DNA from: Anaerotignum sp.
GTDB taxonomy: Bacteria > Bacillota > Clostridia > Lachnospirales > Anaerotignaceae
Length of the DNA: 64,000 nt
Assembly: GCA_020024265.1 (NCBI GenBank)
Contig: JAHHTW010000003.1
Coordinates: 1-64,000 of the forward strand
Direction: 5' to 3'
This document shows positions 63,011 through 64,000 of this stretch, one piece after another. Below the pieces are notes generated by a model. The model was not told the DNA's origin. It made no database searches and was given only the letters and a program-made list of their open reading frames with translations. Numbering within the stretch: position 1 is the first letter of the stretch; every line of letters begins with the position of its first letter. Both the position numbers and the translations under genes were made by a program.

Positions 63011-64000
63011 ATGGAAAAAACCATCAAAGAAATTGCAATAGACGGCGCATCGCAGGCACTGCCGCAAATTTTAGAGCTATTGGAGCAGATCTGCAATTTG
63101 GATAGTGGTAGTGAAAACGAAGCAGGAAATCAGCAGGTCATTGCACTGTTGAAGCCTCTGTTTACAAGGCTGGGTGCAAGTGTAGAGGAAGTGTATGAAG
63201 CAGGGCTTGGCACACATCTTGTGGTGCGTGTTCTTCCGGAACAGCAGATACGAGGAGGCAAAATGCTTCTTATGGCACATCTGGATACTGTGTTTCCGGT
63301 AGGCGCTGCGGCGGAGCATCCATTTCATATAGAAGATGATTGGGCATATGGTCTGGGTGTTGGAGATTGTAAATGCGGCGTGTTGATTTCTTTGTTTGGG
63401 GCGTTGATTTTGAAGGAAGCCGGTTTGTTGCCACCTTGGGAATTGACATACATATTCAACTGTGATGAAGAAATTGGTTCCGGATCTGGTTGCAAGCTTT
63501 TTGAAAGAGAGGCAAAGGATGCCGATTGTGCTTTGGTATTTGAAGGCGGAAGAGAGGCAGAGGGTAAGCTGCACTTTGTAACTGCACGCAGAGGTGTCAT
63601 ATTGGGCGATATTGATGTCAAGGGGAAGGAAGCACATGCAGGCAGTGCATATTTGGAAGGGCATAGTGCGGTACATGAACTGGCACAGCAGATTGTGCGT
63701 CTGTACACATTCAATGATATGGAAAAGAAAATTTATTATAATGTTGCACCTATTTCCGGTGGACGTCCAAATGGTGTGGTAGCTGGACATGCACATGGGC
63801 AATTCTGTGTTGCTGGGCTGCCGAGCAGTGAGGATTTCAAAATGGTAGAGCAAAAGCTTGCTTCTATGCCCAATCATGTCACGGTAGAAGGGTGTACGGT
63901 AGATGTTACATGGAAAACACTTTTTCCTGCAATGGAGCGTACAGAAAAAAGCGGCAAGCTGTATGATTGCGTGAAAGCAGCAGCTGGCATTTTGGGATTG
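63011..64000 (+). CDS. M20-family metallopeptidase, 5' part (cut by window end)
   Basis: The first 330 residues of a zinc exopeptidase of the glutamate carboxypeptidase/ArgE type. Metal-binding motifs are LLMAHLDTVFPVG (H, D), YGLGVGDCKCGV (bridging Asp), FNCDEEIGSGSG (catalytic Glu), and VFEGGREAEGKL; the dimerisation lid has GKEAHAGSAYLEG. AAGGAGG precedes ATG 63011. It resembles CPG2-like carboxypeptidases. The substrate is unknown. It runs past 64000. Confidence 0.9.
   Translation, partial: MEKTIKEIAIDGASQALPQILELLEQICNLDSGSENEAGNQQVIALLKPLFTRLGASVEEVYEAGLGTHLVVRVLPEQQIRGGKMLLMAHLDTVFPVGAAAEHPFHIEDDWAYGLGVGDCKCGVLISLFGALILKEAGLLPPWELTYIFNCDEEIGSGSGCKLFEREAKDADCALVFEGGREAEGKLHFVTARRGVILGDIDVKGKEAHAGSAYLEGHSAVHELAQQIVRLYTFNDMEKKIYYNVAPISGGRPNGVVAGHAHGQFCVAGLPSSEDFKMVEQKLASMPNHVTVEGCTVDVTWKTLFPAMERTEKSGKLYDCVKAAAGILGL

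Overview
The window looks like the chromosome of an anaerobic Firmicute of class Clostridia, probably Lachnospiraceae or a close relative. The reasons are clostridial gene arrangements (NAD-type pyrDB/pyrK pair, pyrB/pyrI pair, a ZTP riboswitch ahead of purE, a one-chain PurL), GGAGG-type ribosome binding sites, moderate-to-low GC, and clostridial-type IS3 and IS256 relics. The genus is not proven by anything seen here.

Left edge (1-5.7 kb): queF on the minus strand with a terminator; about 1.4 kb without a gene; pdxS divergent from a MocR/PdxR-type regulator, with a palindrome in the shared promoter region; the cut-off 3' end of an unidentified membrane-protein gene; and a decayed IS3-family element.

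Centre (about 5.8-36.6 kb): an accessory island read almost entirely on the plus strand, rich in polymorphic-toxin immunity-type genes and their wreckage. It holds a zinc-ribbon protein, a DUF6630-like immunity gene behind a decayed Rhs toxin tip, a TipC/DUF3298-like protein, a metallophosphoesterase, an orphan BlaI-type repressor, a DIP1984 protein, a zinc-ribbon DUF1963-like protein, Imm17, DUF4241, a beta-propeller-like protein and a 2056-residue poly-immunity protein (Imm33/DUF2185, TPR, SUKH/SMI1-KNR4, DUF4261, Suppressor-of-fused, DUF7832-like, DUF4253). Next come a CbrC-family protein, several small orphan genes, an RtcB-family RNA ligase, a Y-family DNA polymerase with its YolD partner, and a secreted membrane-anchored protein. 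Many intergenic stretches are readable as broken immunity genes, and Rhs core fragments are scattered through 8.9-10.9 kb. No intact toxin is present. Relics of the same IS256-family transposase lie at both ends (8.3-8.8 kb minus, 37.65-38.6 kb plus), in inverted orientation.

Right part (38.7-64 kb): core genome. A minus-strand ruvA-ruvB-small gene operon is followed by the UMP operon pyrC-carB-pyrK-pyrD-pyrF-pyrE-pyrB-pyrI (minus strand, tightly overlapped, no carA). Divergent from it is the IMP operon purE-purF-purM-purN-IMP cyclohydrolase-AICAR transformylase-purD-purL (plus strand), preceded by a ZTP riboswitch whose 3' half merges into an intrinsic terminator. The last two steps of IMP synthesis are encoded by separate genes instead of a bifunctional purH. 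After purL come three copies of a REP-like double-hairpin unit, then lysA and the start of an M20 peptidase gene that runs off the window.

The two nucleotide operons share one roughly 480-bp control region. The island appears to be a store of orphan immunity genes, with RNA-ligase and translesion-polymerase genes that could serve damage repair; that last link is inference.
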